A stretch of 25,078 bases of DNA from JBEAOO01 sp041164825 (GTDB lineage Bacteria; Pseudomonadota; Gammaproteobacteria; Burkholderiales; Burkholderiaceae_C). Made by a program: the position numbers and the translations under genes. The notes below the pieces were generated by a model, which saw only the letters and a program-made list of their open reading frames with translations, ran no database searches and was not told the DNA's origin. This document shows, one piece after another, positions 7,642 through 15,833 of this stretch. How positions within the stretch are numbered: the first letter of the stretch is position 1; each line of letters opens with the position of its first letter. Where the stretch lies: the NCBI GenBank assembly GCA_041164825.1, contig JBEAOO010000201.1, forward strand, positions 1 through 25,078, read 5' to 3'.

Positions 7642-8544
7642 ATGGCCGCTGACGCATCCCCCTCTGCCGCCGACGCGCCCTGGTCCGGCAGTGGCCGCCT
7701 GATCGCCTGGCTGCTGCTGGCGCCCGCGCTGCTGTGGTTGGTGGGGCTGATCGTGTTGCCGCACTTGGAGCTGGGCGTGCTCTCTGCCCGGGTGCGCGTG
7801 GCGCCGCGGGTGTATGCACCGAGCTGGGCCCAGTACGGCACCTTTTTTGAGGAGCCGCTGTATTGGCACACCTTTGTGCGCACCGCGGCCATGTCGGTGC
7901 TGGCCACGGTGATGACGCTGCTGCTGGCCTTTCCCATTGCGTGGACGATTGCCAAGGTGGCGCGCGGGCGGGCGCGCTCGCTGATGTTCTTGCTCTGCCT
8001 GGTGCCGTTTTGGGTGAGCGAAACCGTGCGCACGCTGGGTTGGATGATTCTGCTGCGCGAGTCGGGCGTGGTGCCGGCGCTGCTGGTGAAGCTGGGCCTG
8101 GCCAGCGTGCCGCCCGAGCTGCTCTACAACGACGCCACGCTGCTGGTGGGCCTGGTCTACACCTCGCTGCTGTTCATGCTGGTGCCGCTGATCGGCGCGC
8201 TCGACACGCTCGACGACGCGCTCATCGAGGCCGCCTACGACCTCGGCGGCTCGGGCCCCAACATCCTGCGCCGCATCGTCATCCCGCACGCCGCGCCGGG
8301 CATCACCGCCGGCTGCGTCGTGGTCTTCATGCTGACGCTGGGCAACTACCTCACGCCCACGCTGCTGGGCGGCAAAAACTCGCTCTGGTTCACCGAGCAG
8401 ATCTACACCCAGTTCATCACCCGCTTCAACTGGGAGCAGGGTGCGGCGTTTGGCTTTTTGCTGCTCGGCTTGTCCACCGGCATCGTCTGGCTGGGCTTGA
8501 AGCTCGCCGGCCAACGCTTTGGCGACGTGATGCGCCGCAGTTGA
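7642..8544 (+). CDS. Polyamine-type ABC transporter permease (PotB/PotH-like)
   Basis: The 300-residue integral membrane protein has six hydrophobic segments and a cytoplasmic EAA loop, EAAYDLGGSGPNILRRI followed by VIPHAAPG (about 196-220), which couples to the ATPase. The ATG lies 2 bases after the ATPase stop codon, so translation is probably coupled. With the following gene it forms the heterodimeric channel. Placement directly after the ATPase and before a second permease is the standard order of potFGHI/potABCD clusters, which supports the call. Confidence 0.92.
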   Translation: MAADASPSAADAPWSGSGRLIAWLLLAPALLWLVGLIVLPHLELGVLSARVRVAPRVYAPSWAQYGTFFEEPLYWHTFVRTAAMSVLATVMTLLLAFPIAWTIAKVARGRARSLMFLLCLVPFWVSETVRTLGWMILLRESGVVPALLVKLGLASVPPELLYNDATLLVGLVYTSLLFMLVPLIGALDTLDDALIEAAYDLGGSGPNILRRIVIPHAAPGITAGCVVVFMLTLGNYLTPTLLGGKNSLWFTEQIYTQFITRFNWEQGAAFGFLLLGLSTGIVWLGLKLAGQRFGDVMRRS

Positions 8545-8560
8545 CCACCGAGGCCCGCCC

Positions 8561-9430
8561 GTGATCCCCACCTTGCCCCGCCCCGCCTGGTTGCGCACCG
8601 GCACCTGGGTCTATGCGGCGCTGTTTTTTGGGTTCTTGTTTTTGCCGCTCGTGGTGGTGGCGCTGTTTGCGTTCAACAACGCGCCTTACCCCGCGCCGCC
8701 GTGGCGGGGTTTCACGCTCGATTGGTTTTTGGGTGCCGGCCAAGGGGGCCGCGTGGGCCTGCTGGCCGATGGGCCCTTGCTGCGCAGCGTGTGGATCAGC
8801 ACCGTGGTGGCGCTGTGGGTGACGCTGCTCTCGGTGGCCGTGGGCACCAGCAATGCGTTTTTGCTGGAGCGGGTGGACTTCCGCGGCAAGCAGGCGCTGT
8901 CGCTGCTGATGCTGGCGCCGCTGGTGATTCCGGGCGTGATTCTGGGCATCTCCATCTTGGCCTTTGCCAGCCGCGTGGCCCAGCTGGTGGAAGACCTCAG
9001 CGGCTGGGAGCTCGACGCGTTGCGCCCCGGCCTGCCGCTGGTGGTGCTGGGCCAGTTCTCCTACATCGCGGCCATCACCACGCTCACCATCAGCGCCCGC
9101 CTCAAGCGCTTTGACCGCACGCTCGAAGAGGCTGCTTACAACCTGGGCGCGTCGCGCGCGGCCGTGCTGCGCACCATCACGCTGCCCTACCTGCGCCCGG
9201 CACTGGTGGGGGCGGCGGTGATCAGCTTCTTGATGTCGTTTGAAAACTTCAACACCACGCTGATGCTGGTGGGCGCCGACCCGCCGCTGACGGTGTTGAT
9301 GTACGGCCGCATGCGCGAGGGCGCGAGCCCGGTGCTCAACGCGGTGAGTCTGTTCCTCATGGTGGGATCGGCGCTGTTGGCGCTGCTGATGATGCGCGGC
9401 CAGCGCCCACAATCCCATGCATCCGATTGA
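8561..9430 (+). CDS. Polyamine-type ABC transporter permease (PotC/PotI-like), GTG start
   Basis: The 289-residue product has six predicted membrane segments and the EAA motif EEAAYNLGASRAAVLRTI followed by TLPYLRPAL. It is the second permease of the transporter. The frame begins with GTG at 8561, preceded by GAGG at 8550-8553 at good spacing, and no ATG lies between it and the first membrane segment. The gap to the upstream permease is 16 bases. About 55 residues into the protein there is a loop (GAGQGGRVGLLADGPLL) before the second helix, as in many homologues from proteobacteria. Confidence 0.9.
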   Translation: MIPTLPRPAWLRTGTWVYAALFFGFLFLPLVVVALFAFNNAPYPAPPWRGFTLDWFLGAGQGGRVGLLADGPLLRSVWISTVVALWVTLLSVAVGTSNAFLLERVDFRGKQALSLLMLAPLVIPGVILGISILAFASRVAQLVEDLSGWELDALRPGLPLVVLGQFSYIAAITTLTISARLKRFDRTLEEAAYNLGASRAAVLRTITLPYLRPALVGAAVISFLMSFENFNTTLMLVGADPPLTVLMYGRMREGASPVLNAVSLFLMVGSALLALLMMRGQRPQSHASD

Positions 9431-9453
9431 CCGCACAGCGCTGCACAACGCCC

Positions 9454-10215
9454 ATGCCCACCGCCCTGATTGACGACGCCATCGCCCGCCTGCTGCAGGC
9501 CCACCGCACGGGCGTGGCCCAGCCCGCTCCGGGCCTGCCCGATGCGGCCAGCGCGTATGCGGTGCAAGCCGGCGTGGCACGGGCGCTGGCTTGGTTCGAT
9601 GGTGCCGCGCCCGGCCACTGGAAATCGGGCGGCGGCTCGCGCGCAGCAGTGTTGACGCACGCGCGGCTGAACCCGGCCGGCGTGTGGGCCAGCCCGGCCG
9701 ATGCATCGCAGCGGCACTTCTTTCACCGCGGCGTCGAGGCCGAGATCGCGTTGCGCCTGGGCGCGCCGGTGGACGCCGCACACGCCGCCACGCTCGACCT
9801 CGCCGCCGCGCGCGCACTGGTCGATGCGATGTGCGTGGCCATCGAGGTGGTGGACACACGCTGGGCCGAAGGCTTTGCCGCCAGCGGGCCCGACAAGACC
9901 GCCGACGCGCAGGTCAATGGCGGCTTGGTGCTGGGGCCGTGGCTGCCCTTTGAGCCCACGCACGACTGGGCCGCGCAAGCCTGCCGCGTGCAACTCGGCG
10001 ACGCGCCCGCACGCGACTTCACCGGCACCCACCCGCTGGGCGAGCCCGCTTGGGGCCTGGCCGCCTGGCTGCAACACGCCACGCGCAACGGCGCCGTGGT
10101 GCCGGCCGGCACGGTGGTGACCACGGGCACGTGGTGCGGTCTGCTGCAAGCGCAAGCGGGCCAGCGGGTGGGGGTGGCGTTTGCCGGGCTGGGCGAGGTG
10201 TCGGTGCAGTTCTGA
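9454..10215 (+). CDS. 2-keto-4-pentenoate hydratase / fumarylacetoacetase-family protein
   Basis: The 253-residue product from ATG 9454 belongs to the MhpD-like branch of the fumarylacetoacetase fold. Family marks are HWKSGG near the start (a diverged form of the usual W-K-G segment), GVEAEIALRLG with the metal-binding glutamates, and ADAQVNGGLVLG. Members hydrate 2-hydroxypenta-2,4-dienoate to 4-hydroxy-2-oxovalerate in aromatic meta-cleavage, or decarboxylate related keto acids. No other meta-cleavage genes are nearby, so its substrate is unknown. It follows the last ABC permease by 23 bases and is probably in the same transcript. An in-frame TTG at 9427 overlapping the permease stop is a possible but less likely start. 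Confidence 0.78.
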   Translation: MPTALIDDAIARLLQAHRTGVAQPAPGLPDAASAYAVQAGVARALAWFDGAAPGHWKSGGGSRAAVLTHARLNPAGVWASPADASQRHFFHRGVEAEIALRLGAPVDAAHAATLDLAAARALVDAMCVAIEVVDTRWAEGFAASGPDKTADAQVNGGLVLGPWLPFEPTHDWAAQACRVQLGDAPARDFTGTHPLGEPAWGLAAWLQHATRNGAVVPAGTVVTTGTWCGLLQAQAGQRVGVAFAGLGEVSVQF

Positions 10216-10224
10216 GAGGGGCTG

Positions 10225-10262
10225 CGCCCAGCGCTGGCTCAGTCTGTCAGCCGCGCTGGGCG
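10225..10262. terminator. Hairpin shared by convergent genes (putative bidirectional terminator)
   Basis: CGCCCAGCGC-T-GGCT (10225-10239) pairs with AGCC-GCGCTGGGCG (10249-10262): 14 paired bases with one bulged T and a 9-base loop. It begins 9 bases after the hydratase stop (+) and its right arm includes the last codons of the minus-strand regulator. The location between two convergent genes 31 bases apart suggests it ends or stabilises both messages. No long U-tract is present on either side, so termination strength is uncertain. Confidence 0.5.
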
Positions 10263-11329
10263 GCCACGAAGGCCTGGCTCAGTGGCGTGACGCGCCCTGG
10301 CTGCACCGCGTGGTAGCCGGGCAGCGCGTCCACCGCGATGCGGAAGGCCTCGCTGCGCAAGGTGCTGAGCACCTGTTGCAGCGCCGGGGTGTCCAGCCGC
10401 TCGGCGTGACACAACAAAAAGTAGCGCTCGCTGGCGAGCGGCAAAAAGTCGAGCTTGAAGTGCCGGGCCGGGGTTTCGAGCCCAAAGCCCACGTCGGCCA
10501 TGCCGCTGGCCACGTAGGCGGCCACCGCAGCGTGGGTGAACTCGCCGTGCTCAAAGCCCGGGATGCGGTGCGTGGCCACGCCGGCTTGCTGCAGCAAGCC
10601 TTCCAGCAAAAAGCGCGTGCCCGAGCCGGCTTGGCGGTTGATGAAGCGCAGGCCGGCGCGCGTGAGGTCGCTCAGTTCGTAGATTTTTTTGGGGTTGCCG
10701 GGCGCCAGCATCAGGCCCTGGCGGCGGGTGGCGATGTCGATCACCACCAGCTGCGGGTCGTCCAGCCAGCGCGCGTAGTGGGCCAGCGCAGCGCTTTGCA
10801 GCGGGCCGTGCGGGATGTGGAAGCCCGCCACATCACAGGCGCCATCACGCAGCGCGGCGGCGGCCGAGGTGCTGCTGTCGTACTTGTGCTCCACCGGCAG
10901 GTGAACGCGCGCCAGCATGTCGACCAGGATCTCGACCGAGAAGCCGTGGCTGGCCTGGATGCGCAACACGTTGTGGCCCGGGGCTGCGAGCACCTGGCTG
11001 ATTTCGGTGGCGAGCTCTGAGGCCAGTGATTCGAGCACGGGCTTGAGCCGGGCGGTGATGCGGTGGTCGGCCCAGACCAGCTTTTCGCCCAGCGCCGAGA
11101 GGGTGGAGCCCTTGCCGCGCTCCATGTGCAGCAGCGTGGTGTCGAAGTGGGCTTCACCCTGGCGCACCAAATCCCAAGCGTGACGGTAGCTCAGGCCGAG
11201 CTGCTGGCAGGCGGCCAGCAGACTGCCCTGGGCCTGCACCTGCACCAGCAGCTCGATCAGGCGCGGCGGCAGGGCCGGGCGGTCCGGGTCCTGCAGCGTC
11301 CACACGGGCTTGATCGAGATGCGTTTCAT
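10247..11329 (-). CDS. ModE-like HTH regulator with periplasmic-binding-like domain (candidate FdsR, formate operon regulator)
   Basis: The 360-residue product opens with a LysR/ModE-type helix-turn-helix (about 22-90): GSLLAACQQLGLSYRHAWDL as helix-turn-recognition helix, then GKGSTLSALGEKL, the wing seen in ModE N-terminal domains. Residues about 118-345 form a PBP-like ligand domain with NVLRIQASHGFSVEIL and RQAGSGTRFLLEGLL. The second motif is typical of the substrate-binding domain that replaces the MOP domain in this family. It is divergent from the formate transporter/fds genes with a 179-base shared region. A divergent regulator, fdsR, is known next to the fds operon of Cupriavidus necator, so control of fds in response to formate, molybdate or a related oxyanion is likely. 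The ligand itself is inferred, not seen. Confidence 0.82.
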   Translation of the reverse strand: MKRISIKPVWTLQDPDRPALPPRLIELLVQVQAQGSLLAACQQLGLSYRHAWDLVRQGEAHFDTTLLHMERGKGSTLSALGEKLVWADHRITARLKPVLESLASELATEISQVLAAPGHNVLRIQASHGFSVEILVDMLARVHLPVEHKYDSSTSAAAALRDGACDVAGFHIPHGPLQSAALAHYARWLDDPQLVVIDIATRRQGLMLAPGNPKKIYELSDLTRAGLRFINRQAGSGTRFLLEGLLQQAGVATHRIPGFEHGEFTHAAVAAYVASGMADVGFGLETPARHFKLDFLPLASERYFLLCHAERLDTPALQQVLSTLRSEAFRIAVDALPGYHAVQPGRVTPLSQAFVAAQRG

Positions 11330-11457
11330 GCGGGTTGGCTCTGGGGTGTGACGGAGGAGGGTTCGTCCTTAGGCGCTGGAGTTCACATGGGCTCCGCAGC
11401 CTCGCTCATATTGCGGCCGGGCGGCGCAGCCCTCACCATGCGCGGCGACCACAAAAA

Positions 11458-11485
11458 GGGGTGCAGTGTCACCGACACGCGCCCC
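11458..11485. promoter_or_regulatory. Imperfect dyad upstream of the formate transporter/fds genes
   Basis: GGGG-TGCA-GTGTC-ACC-GACAC-GCG-CCCC forms an interrupted inverted repeat, with a perfect GTGTC/GACAC core at 11466-11478. It lies 24-51 bases before the transporter start in the 179-base region (11330-11508) separating the divergent regulator from the operon. It is a candidate operator for the ModE-like regulator or a leader hairpin. No clear sigma-70 boxes could be assigned in this region. Confidence 0.35.
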
Positions 11486-11508
11486 GCCCACAACGAGGAG
11501 ACACAACA

Positions 11509-13182
11509 ATGGCAGCGATTCTCTCGAACGGTGGTTCCCCGGCTGGCGACGGGCCAGCGGACTTTTTGTCCCGCGAACGCATCATTGCGGCGCCGGGTTT
11601 CAACCGCTGGCTGGTGCCGCCCGCGGCCTTGGCGATTCATTTGTGCATCGGCATGGCCTATGGCTTCTCGGTGTTCTGGCTGCCGCTGAGCAAGGCGCTG
11701 GGCATCAAGGAGGCCCTCAAGTGCGGCCCCGAGGTGGGCTTTTTTCAAGAGCTGTTCACCAGCAGTTGCGACTGGAAGATCTCGACCCTGGGCTGGATGT
11801 ACACGCTGTTCTTCGTGCTGCTGGGCTCGTCGGCCGCCATCTGGGGCGGCTGGCTCGAGCGCGCCGGGCCGCGCAAGGCCGGCGTGGTGTCGGCTTTTTG
11901 CTGGTGCGGCGGCATGTTGATCTCGGCGCTGGGCGTGCACCTGCACCAGTTTTGGATGATGCTGCTGGGCTCGGGCGTGATCGGCGGCGTGGGCCTCGGG
12001 CTGGGCTACATCTCGCCCGTCAGCACGCTGATCAAGTGGTTCCCCGATCGCCGTGGCATGGCCACCGGCATGGCCATCATGGGCTTTGGCGGCGGCGCGA
12101 TGATTGGCTCGCCGCTGGCGGCCGAGCTGATGAAGAAGTTCGCCACCGCCAGCGATGTGGGCGTGACGCAGACCTTCATCGTGATGGCGCTGGTGTACTT
12201 CGTGTTCATGATGGGCGGCGCGCTCAGCTACCGCGTGCCGGCCTCGGGTTGGAAGCCCGAGGGCTGGACTCCGCCCGCCGCGCAAACCCAAAACGCCATG
12301 ATCACCCAAGGCCATGTGCATGTGAAAAAGGTCTGGGGCATTCCGCAGTTCTGGCTGGTGTGGATGGTGTTGTGCATGAACGTCTCGGCCGGCATCGGCG
12401 TGATTGGCATGGCCAGCCCGATGCTGCAAGAGGTGTTCGGCGGCTCGCTGATCGGCGTGGCCACCAAGTTCGGTGAGCTCGACAAGACCCAGCTCACCGC
12501 CATTGCCGGTGTCGCGGCGGGCTTCACCGCGTTGCTGAGTTTGTTCAACATCGGTGGCCGCTTCTTCTGGGCCAGTTTGTCCGACAAGCTCGGCCGCAAG
12601 CTCACCTACGTGGTGTTCTTTGTGCTCGGCGGCGTGCTCTACGCCAGCATCCCGGGCAGCGCCGCAGCCGGCAGCAAGCTGCTGTTCGTGGCGGCGTTCT
12701 GCGTCATCCTGAGCATGTACGGCGGCGGTTTTGCCACCGTGCCGGCCTACCTGGCCGACCTGTTTGGCACGCAAATGGTGGGCGCCATCCACGGCCGCCT
12801 GCTCACTGCTTGGGCCACGGCCGGCATCCTCGGGCCGGTGATCGTCAACTACATGCGCGACTACCAGCTCGGCCTCGGCATCCCGCGTGAGCAGGTCTAC
12901 AACCAGACCATGTACATCCTGGTCGGCATGCTGGTGATCGGCCTGCTGTGCAACCTGCTGGTGCGCCCGCTCGACAAAAAGCACTTCATGAGCGACGCCG
13001 AGCTGGCCGAAGAAAAACGCCTGGCGCACGACCGCGCGCAAGCCGCCGAAGTGGGTCACGGCACCATGACCTTCCGCCCCAGCAGCCCGCTGTGGGTGGC
13101 GCTGGCCTGGGCGGCGGTGGGCGTGCCGCTGGCCTGGGGCGTCTACCGCACGGTGCTGAGCGTGATGAAGTTTTTTGCTTGA
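11509..13182 (+). CDS. OFA-family MFS transporter (oxalate/formate antiporter-like)
   Basis: From ATG 11509, with a CGAGGAG ribosome-binding site at 11494-11500, the product is 557 residues with about 12 membrane segments. It has the OFA-family opening (NRWLVPPAALAIHLCIGMAY then GFSVFWLPLS) and the conserved loop ISPVSTLIKWFPDRRGMATG. Two features exceed the basic OxlT plan: a periplasmic insertion around 68-85 with two cysteines (LKCGPEV, SSCDWKI), and a C-terminal extension with an extra hydrophobic segment near the end. OFA proteins exchange or import small carboxylates such as oxalate and formate. Position as first gene of the fds cluster suggests formate import, possibly coupled to another anion. 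An in-frame extension back to 11335 lacks homologous character and overlaps the regulatory region. Confidence 0.88.
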   Translation: MAAILSNGGSPAGDGPADFLSRERIIAAPGFNRWLVPPAALAIHLCIGMAYGFSVFWLPLSKALGIKEALKCGPEVGFFQELFTSSCDWKISTLGWMYTLFFVLLGSSAAIWGGWLERAGPRKAGVVSAFCWCGGMLISALGVHLHQFWMMLLGSGVIGGVGLGLGYISPVSTLIKWFPDRRGMATGMAIMGFGGGAMIGSPLAAELMKKFATASDVGVTQTFIVMALVYFVFMMGGALSYRVPASGWKPEGWTPPAAQTQNAMITQGHVHVKKVWGIPQFWLVWMVLCMNVSAGIGVIGMASPMLQEVFGGSLIGVATKFGELDKTQLTAIAGVAAGFTALLSLFNIGGRFFWASLSDKLGRKLTYVVFFVLGGVLYASIPGSAAAGSKLLFVAAFCVILSMYGGGFATVPAYLADLFGTQMVGAIHGRLLTAWATAGILGPVIVNYMRDYQLGLGIPREQVYNQTMYILVGMLVIGLLCNLLVRPLDKKHFMSDAELAEEKRLAHDRAQAAEVGHGTMTFRPSSPLWVALAWAAVGVPLAWGVYRTVLSVMKFFA

Positions 13183-13193
13183 ATCGGAGCGAC

Positions 13194-13712
13194 ATGAGCA
13201 GCCCCACGCCCTTCTTGCAACGCCTGCGCGGCCAAGGCGCGGTGCGCCCGCCGCGGCCTGCGCTGGCGCACATCCTGAAGGCGGGTGCGGGCGGCGCCAT
13301 CGCCATCGCCGGGGTGGCGTTGATCGCGCTGTTCAGCGGTCAGCCGTGGGTGCTGGGCTCCTTTGGGGCGTCCTGCGTGATGCTGTTTGCTTATCCGGAT
13401 TTGCCGTTCTCGCAGCCGCGCCATGTGCTCGGCGGGCACCTGCTGTCGAGCTTCATCGGCCTGGCCTGCCTGCACCTGCTGGGGCCGCATTGGTGGGCGC
13501 TGGCACTGGCCGTGGCGCTGGCGATAGGCGCCATGGTGTGGCTGCGCGTGCCGCACCCACCGGCCGGCTCCAACCCGGTGATCGTGTTTCTCGGCCTGCC
13601 TGGCTGGGGCTTTTTGCTGTTTCCCACCTTGGCCGGCGTGGTGTTGCTGCTGGCCGTCGCCTTGGTCTATAACAATCTCACGCGTGAACCCGCGTACCCC
13701 ACCTACTGGTGA
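13194..13712 (+). CDS. HPP-family integral membrane protein
   Basis: The 172-residue product has four or five membrane segments and the family signature HPPAGSNPVIV, preceded by ASCVMLFAYPDLPFSQPRH. It matches the HPP family, whose few studied members include a chloroplast nitrite transporter in algae and plants. Its role here is unknown. It starts 12 bases after the OFA transporter stop and ends overlapping the possible GTG start of fdsG, so it is clearly within the formate operon. It might carry formate, nitrite or another small anion, or assist the transporter; this is inference from context. Confidence 0.82.
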   Translation: MSSPTPFLQRLRGQGAVRPPRPALAHILKAGAGGAIAIAGVALIALFSGQPWVLGSFGASCVMLFAYPDLPFSQPRHVLGGHLLSSFIGLACLHLLGPHWWALALAVALAIGAMVWLRVPHPPAGSNPVIVFLGLPGWGFLLFPTLAGVVLLLAVALVYNNLTREPAYPTYW

Positions 13713-13720
13713 GCTTGCCC

Positions 13721-14200
13721 ATGCCTGAACTTCGATCTCTCCCCGACACCGTGGCCGCCCTGTTGGCCACCCACCGCATGCAGCCCGGCGCGCTGCTGCC
13801 GCTGCTGCATGCGCTGCAAGATGAGCTGGGCTTTGTGCCGCCCGAGGCCGTGCCGCTGCTCGCCGAGGGGCTCAACCTCTCGCGGGCTGAGGTGCATGGC
13901 GTCATCAGTTATTACCACCACTTTCGCAGCGCGCCGCCCGGCCGCACGGTGGTGCAGGTGTGTCGCGCCGAGGCCTGCCAAGCGTGCGGATCGGATGCGC
14001 TGATGGCGCGGGCCGAGGCGCTGCTCGGTTGCAAATCGCATGAGACGCGTGCCGATGGTGCGGTGAGCCTGGAGCCGGTGTATTGCCTGGGCCTGTGTGC
14101 GTCCTCGCCGGCCATCCAGATCAATGAGCGTGTGCATGCGCGCGTCACGCCGGAGCGGTTGCAGACGCTGGTGGCGGCGGCGCTGGAGGTGCAGGCATGA
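13721..14200 (+). CDS. fdsG: NAD-dependent formate dehydrogenase gamma subunit FdsG
   Basis: The 159-residue product is a NuoE-like thioredoxin-fold [2Fe-2S] protein. Its cluster ligands are C81, C86 (VCRAEACQACG) and C122, C126 (YCLGLCASSP). The N-terminal helical part includes LNLSRAEVHGVISYYHHFR, typical of FdsG/NuoE. It passes electrons within the soluble FdsGBA complex, next to the FMN subunit. ATG 13721 gives the usual MPE start; a GTG at 13709 overlaps the HPP stop and is an alternative. The stop overlaps the fdsB start (ATGA), so translation is coupled. Confidence 0.94.
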   Translation: MPELRSLPDTVAALLATHRMQPGALLPLLHALQDELGFVPPEAVPLLAEGLNLSRAEVHGVISYYHHFRSAPPGRTVVQVCRAEACQACGSDALMARAEALLGCKSHETRADGAVSLEPVYCLGLCASSPAIQINERVHARVTPERLQTLVAAALEVQA

Positions 14201-15819
14201 GCGCCGCCCTGCCGCCCGAAGGCGCTCGCACCGCAGGCGAAGCCGAAGGTTCAACAGCGAACGCCGTGACTGTGTATGTGCCGCGCGATTCCGCGGCCTT
14301 GGCCGTGGGTGCCGATGAGGTGGCGGCTGCGCTGCAGGCCGAGTGTGCCCGCCGCGGTTGGGCGATCGACTTGGTGCGCAATGGATCGCGTGGTTTGTTC
14401 TGGCTGGAGACCTTGGTGGAGGTCGCCACGGCTGAGGGCCGCATCGCCTACGGCCCCGTGATGGCCGACGACGTGCCCGCGCTGCTCGACGCTGGCCTGC
14501 TGCAGGGCGGCGCCCATGCGCTGCGCCACGGCATCACCGAGCAGATGCCCTATTTGGCGCGGCAAGAGCGCCTCACCTTCCGCCGCATGGGCATCACCGA
14601 CCCGCTGTCGCTGGCCGACTACGAAGCCCACGACGGCTGGGCCGGCCTGAAGCGCGCGCTGACGCTGGACGGCGCGGCCATCGTGCAAGAGGTGCTCGAC
14701 TCGGGCCTGCGCGGACGCGGTGGTGCGGCCTTCCCGGCCGGCATCAAATGGAAGACAGTGCGCGCTGCCGAGAGCGCACAGAAATACGTCGTCTGCAACG
14801 CCGACGAAGGCGACTCCGGCACCTTCAGCGACCGCATGACGATGGAAGGCGACCCCTACATGCTGATCGAAGGCATGGTGATCGCCGGCCTCGCGGTGGG
14901 CGCCACGCACGGTTATGTGTACGTGCGCAGCGAGTACCCGCATGCCATCGCCACGCTGAACGAGGCCATCACCCGCGCCACCGCGGCGGGCTGGTTGGGC
15001 GCCAATGTGGGCGGCTCGGGCCAGGCCTTTCACCTGGAGGTGCGCAAGGCCGCAGGCGCCTATGTGTGCGGCGAAGAAACGGCGATGCTGGAGAGCATCG
15101 AAGGCAAGCGCGGCATCGTGCGCGCCAAGCCGCCGCTGCCGGCGCTGCAAGGACTGTTCGGCCAACCGACGGTGATCAACAACGTGATCAGCCTGGCCAG
15201 CGTGCCGGTCATCCTGGCGCGCGGCGCGGCCTTCTACAAGAACCACGGCGTCGGCCGCTCGCACGGCACGCTGCCGTTCCAGCTGGCCGGCAACATCAAG
15301 CAGGGCGGCCTGGTGGAGAAGGCCTTTGGCTTGACGCTGCGTGAGCTGATCTACGGCTTTGGCGGCGGCACGCGCAGCGGCCGGCCGGTGAAGGCGGTGC
15401 AGGTGGGCGGCCCGCTGGGCGCGTATGTGCCCGAGTCGCAGTGGGACGTGCCGCTGGACTACGAGGCCTATGCCGCGATGGGCGCGGTGGTGGGCCACGG
15501 CGGCATCGTGGTGCACGACGACACGGCCGACATGGCCAAGTTGGCCCGCTACGCGATGGAATTTTGTGCGCTGGAGAGCTGCGGCAAGTGCACGCCCTGC
15601 CGCATCGGCTCCACGCGCGGCGTCGAGGTGATCGACCGCATCACCGGTGGCGCCAACAAGCTGCAGCAAGTTCACTTGCTGCGCGACCTCTGCGACACCA
15701 TGCAGCACGGCAGCCTGTGCGCCATGGGCGGCATGACGCCGTTCCCGGTGCTGTCTGCGCTCAACCATTACCCGCAAGACTTTGGCCTCCCAGCGGCACC
15801 CGCTGGCAAGGCTGCCTGA
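14197..15819 (+). CDS. fdsB: NAD-dependent formate dehydrogenase beta subunit FdsB (NAD/FMN-binding)
   Basis: The 540-residue product is a NuoF-like flavoprotein with an N-terminal thioredoxin-like extension (about 20-125). It has the glycine-rich nucleotide site GRGGAAFPAGIKWK from G173, the FMN segment NADEGDSGTFSDRMTMEGDP, GAYVCGEETAML, and a [4Fe-4S] site with C462, C465, C468 (SCGKCTPCR) and C508 (GSLCAMGG). It transfers electrons from the iron-sulfur chain to NAD+. FdsB of Cupriavidus necator is of similar size. The gene overlaps fdsG by 4 bases and is followed after 14 bases by fdsA. Confidence 0.95.
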   Translation: MSAALPPEGARTAGEAEGSTANAVTVYVPRDSAALAVGADEVAAALQAECARRGWAIDLVRNGSRGLFWLETLVEVATAEGRIAYGPVMADDVPALLDAGLLQGGAHALRHGITEQMPYLARQERLTFRRMGITDPLSLADYEAHDGWAGLKRALTLDGAAIVQEVLDSGLRGRGGAAFPAGIKWKTVRAAESAQKYVVCNADEGDSGTFSDRMTMEGDPYMLIEGMVIAGLAVGATHGYVYVRSEYPHAIATLNEAITRATAAGWLGANVGGSGQAFHLEVRKAAGAYVCGEETAMLESIEGKRGIVRAKPPLPALQGLFGQPTVINNVISLASVPVILARGAAFYKNHGVGRSHGTLPFQLAGNIKQGGLVEKAFGLTLRELIYGFGGGTRSGRPVKAVQVGGPLGAYVPESQWDVPLDYEAYAAMGAVVGHGGIVVHDDTADMAKLARYAMEFCALESCGKCTPCRIGSTRGVEVIDRITGGANKLQQVHLLRDLCDTMQHGSLCAMGGMTPFPVLSALNHYPQDFGLPAAPAGKAA

Positions 15820-15833
15820 AGGAGCACCCCACC

